A DNA stretch of 64,000 nucleotides from Antennarius striatus (lineage: Eukaryota > Chordata > Actinopteri > Lophiiformes > Antennariidae). Shown here one piece after another: positions 60,838-64,000 of the stretch (within the stretch, counting starts at the first letter, position 1; each line of letters starts with the position of its first letter). A program made the position numbers and the translations under genes. The DNA lies in assembly GCF_040054535.1 (NCBI RefSeq), contig NC_090797.1, positions 13,531,001-13,595,000 of the forward strand. The letters run 5' to 3'. The notes beneath the pieces were generated by a model. It did not search any database. It saw only the letters and a list, made by a program, of their open reading frames with translations, and was not told where the DNA came from.

Positions 60838-61839
60838 ACTGCAGCTTTTCTCCACTGCTCACAGGTCAAAATTACACACAGCATCATGTGGTTAAGCAGA
60901 ATAGCTGTCCATTTTCACCCACCTGGGTTTCAGTAAGCCATAGAGCCAACCATTGAGTGAACTTGACTTGCAAGTACAGTACATCATGGCAGTAAGAGAG
61001 GAGGATGAAGCCATGCACCCATCGTGAGAGGCCTGGGAAACCACGGGCAGCGAATGTAGGGCCTTAATCAGCTCCCTTGCGTTGGGAGTTTTCCAATGAA
61101 TCGTTTTTGTGAGGCTTTGACTATAGACGACGATGTCCCCGAGGTCTTTGCCACGTTACCCTGATAAACAATATGTTTGAACTATTTGCCACTGCAGTCT
61201 TCCGATGAGAGGTGAAGCTACCTGTCTTGATTTCACAAACAATCTGTGTCCCTGGGATGTTATTTTGACCCCCAATCTTGTGATTACAATGTTTTGCAGT
61301 TAATCTAACTTTGACATGCCCAACCGAGTGTTTTTGTCTTTCGCATGTCATTCACAAGATTTGCTCTTTTTTATTCCTGTCACGACAGTGGGCTGCGCTA
61401 CCAGCTCGGCTAGCTATCGGTGACCTCCTGATTTATCAACTGTGGTCCCCTTGTTGGATCATCGCCAGACAGTTTTCAGTGCTTTCCATTAGGTCCAAGG
61501 CTCTCACCGTCAAAAACACAGCTATTGCATTGTCAAAGTTATGTTATTGTTCCTTTCCTATCGGCTCTGACACTTATTTGCAATGGCAGAGATAGCAGTC
61601 ACCAATAGTCAAGCTACATTACAACGTCAACGTGAATAACGTCCCAAACATCTTATTCCAACTAAATGCAGTCAGAGTATTTTACTAAAACTTTGGATTG
61701 AGGACTAATCAGGTGATGATCAAACTCCAAAGATTTCAGTCTCTACAGACCATCAATTTCTATGCAAATGGTCATGAATATGTAGTTGTGGACTGATTTG
61801 GATGCGTTTTTGATTAGTCCATGTTATCAGGACTTTGAA

Positions 61840-61910
61840 GCATTGGTGGTTCAGTGGTAGAATTCTCGCCTGCCACGCGGGAGGCCTCGGTTCGATTCCC
61901 GGCCAATGCA
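61840..61910 (+). tRNA. trnG-GCC: tRNA-Gly(GCC), copy 40, T-stem mismatch
   Basis: The T-stem is CTCGG/CCCGG: a T50-G64 wobble and a C51-C63 mismatch. Other stems and the B box are intact. Confidence 0.75.
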
Positions 61911-62160
61911 AAAGTCCTTTTGACTTAATGGTGTGGGATTGAAAAATAGCTCAACAAGTTGTACTTTGAAGAAATGTGTTTGACGTGACCCATACCGGTA
62001 CTTTAAACTTTGGCTTAGGTTGTCTCAAATTGTGGACGCAGCGCCGAAACCAACTGTCCAATACACCCAAGAGAAACATTGAGAGTCTCTCAATATGAAT
62101 ACTTGTCTGTACTGGTCCATCACGTGAAATGCTCCTTTGGAGAAACGGTGTGGTCTTGTG

Positions 62161-62176
62161 GTGCCATTGCATTACA
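62161..62176 (+). other. Junction of a 75-bp spacer deletion
   Basis: GGTGCCATT is joined directly to GCATTACAGC. Every other unit has 75 further bases between them. This shortens unit 40 to 1,483 bp and brings tRNA-Gly and tRNA-Leu to 339 bp apart. TT at the junction is the only obvious microhomology. Confidence 0.9.
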
Positions 62177-62249
62177 GCTTGAGGATTGTACATTTAAATT
62201 TACTATCGATGCGTCTTGGTTTGACGTAGGTGAACTTACACAGCAAGTC

Positions 62250-62332
62250 GTCAGGATGGCCGAGCGGTCTAAGGCGCTGCGTTCAGGTCGCAGTCTCCCC
62301 TGGAGGCGTGGGTTCAAATCCCACTTCTGACA
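62250..62332 (+). tRNA. trnL-CAG: tRNA-Leu(CAG), copy 40
   Basis: The body is identical to copy 1. The 80 bp upstream are unaffected by the deletion. Confidence 0.97.
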
Positions 62333-63322
62333 ACTGCAGCTTTTCTCCACTGCTCACAGGTCAAAATTACACACAGCATCATGTGGTTAAGCAGAATAGC
62401 TGTCCATTTTCACCCACCTGAGTTTCAGTAGGCCATTGAGTGAACTTGACTTGCAAGTACAGTACATCATGGCAGTAAGAGAGGAGGATGAAGCCATGCA
62501 CCCATCGTGAGAGGCCTGGGAAACCACGGGCAGCGAATGTAGGGCCTTAATCAGCTCCCTTGCGTTGGGAGTTTTCCAATGAATCTTTTTTGTGAGGCTT
62601 TGACTATAGACGACGATGTCCCCGAGGTCTTTGCCACGTTACCCTAATAAACAATATGTTTGAACTATTTGCCACTGCAGTCTTCCGATGAGAGGTGAAG
62701 CTACCTGTCTTGATTTCACAAACAATCTGTGTCCCTGGGATGTTATTTTGACCCCCAATCTTGTGATTACAATGTTTTGCAGTTAATCTAACTTTGACAT
62801 GCCCAACCGAGTGTTTTTGTCTTTAGCATGTCATTCACAAGATTTGCTCTTTTTTATTCCTGTCACGACAGTGGGCTGCGCTACCAGCTCGGCTAGCTAT
62901 CGGTTACCTCCTGGTTTATCAACTGTGGTCCCCTTGTTGGATCACCGCCAGACAGTTTTCAGTGCTTTCCATTAGGTCCAAGGCTCTCACCGTCAAAAAC
63001 ACAGCTATTGCATTGTCAAAGTTATGTTATTGTTCCTTTCCTATCGGCTCTGACACTTATTTGCAATTGCAAAGATAGCAGTCACCAATAGTCAAGCTAC
63101 ATTACAACGTCAACGTGAATAACATCCCAAATATCTTATTCCAACTAAATGCAGTCAGAGTATTTTACTAAAACTTTGGATTGAGGACTAATCAGGTGAT
63201 GATCAAACTCCAAAGATTTCAGTCTCTACAGACCATCAATTTCTATGCAAATGGTCATGACTATGTAGTTGTGGACTGATTTGGATGCGTTTTTGATTAG
63301 TCCATGTTATCAGGACTTTGAA

Positions 63323-63393
63323 GCATTGGTGGTTCAGTGGTAGAATTCTCGCCTGCCACGCGGGAGGCCTGGGTTCGATTCCCGGCCAATGCA
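63323..63393 (+). tRNA. trnG-GCC: tRNA-Gly(GCC), copy 41
   Basis: All stems pair, with the T50-G64 wobble. Confidence 0.93.
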
Positions 63394-63807
63394 AAAGTCC
63401 TTTTGACTTAATGGTGTGGGATTGAAAAATAGCTCAACAAGTTGTACTTTGAAGAAATGTGTTTGACGTGACCCATACCGGTACTTTAAACTTTGGCTTA
63501 GGTTGTCTCAAATTGTGGACGCAGCGCCGAAACCAACTGTCCAATACACCCAAGAGAAACATTGAGAGTCTCTCAATATGAATACTTGTCTGTACTGGTC
63601 CATCACGTGAAATGCTCCTTTGGAGAAACGGTGTGGTCCTGTGGTGCCATTAGGTGATTGTCATCGTCTCTTGCAGCAGAAACCCATGCCGTATGATGGA
63701 ACAGTTGAATTTCAGACTGGTGACTTGCATTACAGCTTGAGGATTGTACATTTAAATTTACTATCGATGCGTCTTGGTTTGACGTAGGTGAACTTACACA
63801 GCAAGTC

Positions 63808-63890
63808 GTCAGGATGGCCGAGCGGTCTAAGGCGCTGCGTTAAGGTCGCAGTCTCCCCTGGAGGCGTGGGTTCAAATCCCACTTCTGACA
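63808..63890 (+). tRNA. trnL-AAG: tRNA-Leu(AAG), copy 41
   Basis: Anticodon AAG by C-to-A at 63842. It has the 'acacagcaa' flank, but the spacer after it (GTAGGCCATTGAG) lacks the 12-bp insertion, so AAG and the insertion are uncoupled here. Confidence 0.93.
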
Positions 63891-64000
63891 ACTGCAGCTT
63901 TTCTCCACTGCTCACAGGTCAAAATTACACACAGCATCATGTGGTTAAGCAGAATAGCTGTCCATTTTCACCCACCTGAGTTTCAGTAGGCCATTGAGTG
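63891..64000 (+). repeat. Start of the next Leu-to-Gly spacer (cut by window end)
   Basis: Normal spacer sequence with the TTTT terminator. The array continues past the window. Confidence 0.95.

Larger units (their letters stand above)
1..64000 (+). repeat. Tandem array of ~1,558-bp tRNA-Gly/tRNA-Leu units (41 units, open at both ends)
   Basis: The same unit recurs head to tail across the window with the order tRNA-Gly, ~414-bp spacer, tRNA-Leu, ~990-bp spacer. Successive tRNA-Gly starts are mostly 1,557 or 1,558 bp apart. Exceptions are 1,569 (units 2, 35, 37), 1,560 (27), 1,567 (31), 1,570 (39) and 1,483 (40), explained by a 12-bp insertion, a few 1-3 bp indels and one 75-bp deletion. Units differ by scattered substitutions whose combinations define several haplotype classes shared by distant units. 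All genes point the same way. No boundary, inversion or inserted element is seen. The arrangement resembles known vertebrate tDNA tandem arrays such as the Xenopus tDNA repeats and the human 1q23 tRNA repeat, which also holds Gly and Leu-CAG genes (from memory). Confidence 0.98.

Noticed and set aside
1-64000. CRISPR array
   Set aside because: The repeats are 1.56 kb with eukaryotic tRNA genes, not short repeats with unique spacers.
1-64000. tRNA-derived SINE or other mobile element as the repeat unit
   Set aside because: There are no target-site duplications, poly-A tails or element ends. The tRNAs are full, correctly ended genes with terminators, and the units are strictly head to tail.
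1-64000. 5S or other rRNA gene array
   Set aside because: No 5S, 18S or 28S sequence is recognisable in either spacer.

Overview
The whole 64 kb is one uninterrupted head-to-tail tandem array of a unit of about 1,558 bp. Every unit carries, on the + strand, one tRNA-Gly(GCC) gene (71 nt), a spacer of about 414 bp, one tRNA-Leu gene (83 nt) and a second spacer of about 990 bp. I count 41 tRNA-Gly loci, 41 complete tRNA-Leu genes and the 3' half of one more at the left edge. The array runs off both ends. There is no protein gene I can support, no transposon, and no unique sequence. Copies are numbered here 1 to 41 from the left, a unit starting at its tRNA-Gly.

The organism is a eukaryote, most likely a vertebrate. 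CCA is not encoded, internal A and B boxes and short T-run RNA polymerase III terminators are present, and seven tRNA-Gly copies match, from memory, the human tRNA-Gly-GCC gene base for base. The tRNA-Leu body matches human tRNA-Leu-CAG at almost every base. A teleost fish is my best guess, because large tandem tRNA arrays are well known there, but the window cannot settle it.

Layout: copies 1-6 (1-10 kb) mix damaged and intact tRNA-Gly with tRNA-Leu-CAG. Copies 7-12 (10.4-18.8 kb) form a solid block in which the leucine anticodon is AAG instead of CAG. A five-unit block of 7,788 bp (about 20.36-28.14 kb) is repeated directly after itself (28.14-35.93 kb). Copies 24-30 (36.9-46.8 kb) are a homogeneous stretch with mismatched tRNA-Gly T-stems. 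Copies 31-41 (47.8 kb to the end) interleave CAG and AAG leucine genes, five of them AAG, and several units there are mosaics.

The main points are: (i) a single-base C-to-A change at anticodon position 34 turns tRNA-Leu-CAG into tRNA-Leu-AAG in 11 of 41 copies, in two different flanking haplotypes; (ii) the leucine gene is almost free of structural damage (2 of 41 copies), while 22 of 41 glycine copies have at least one stem mismatch; (iii) every glycine gene has a perfect octamer ATGCAAAT 71 bp upstream, lying between the arms of a 10-bp inverted repeat. Everything points to homogenisation by unequal exchange and gene conversion. Copy-level conclusions depend on the assembly of this repeat being right.
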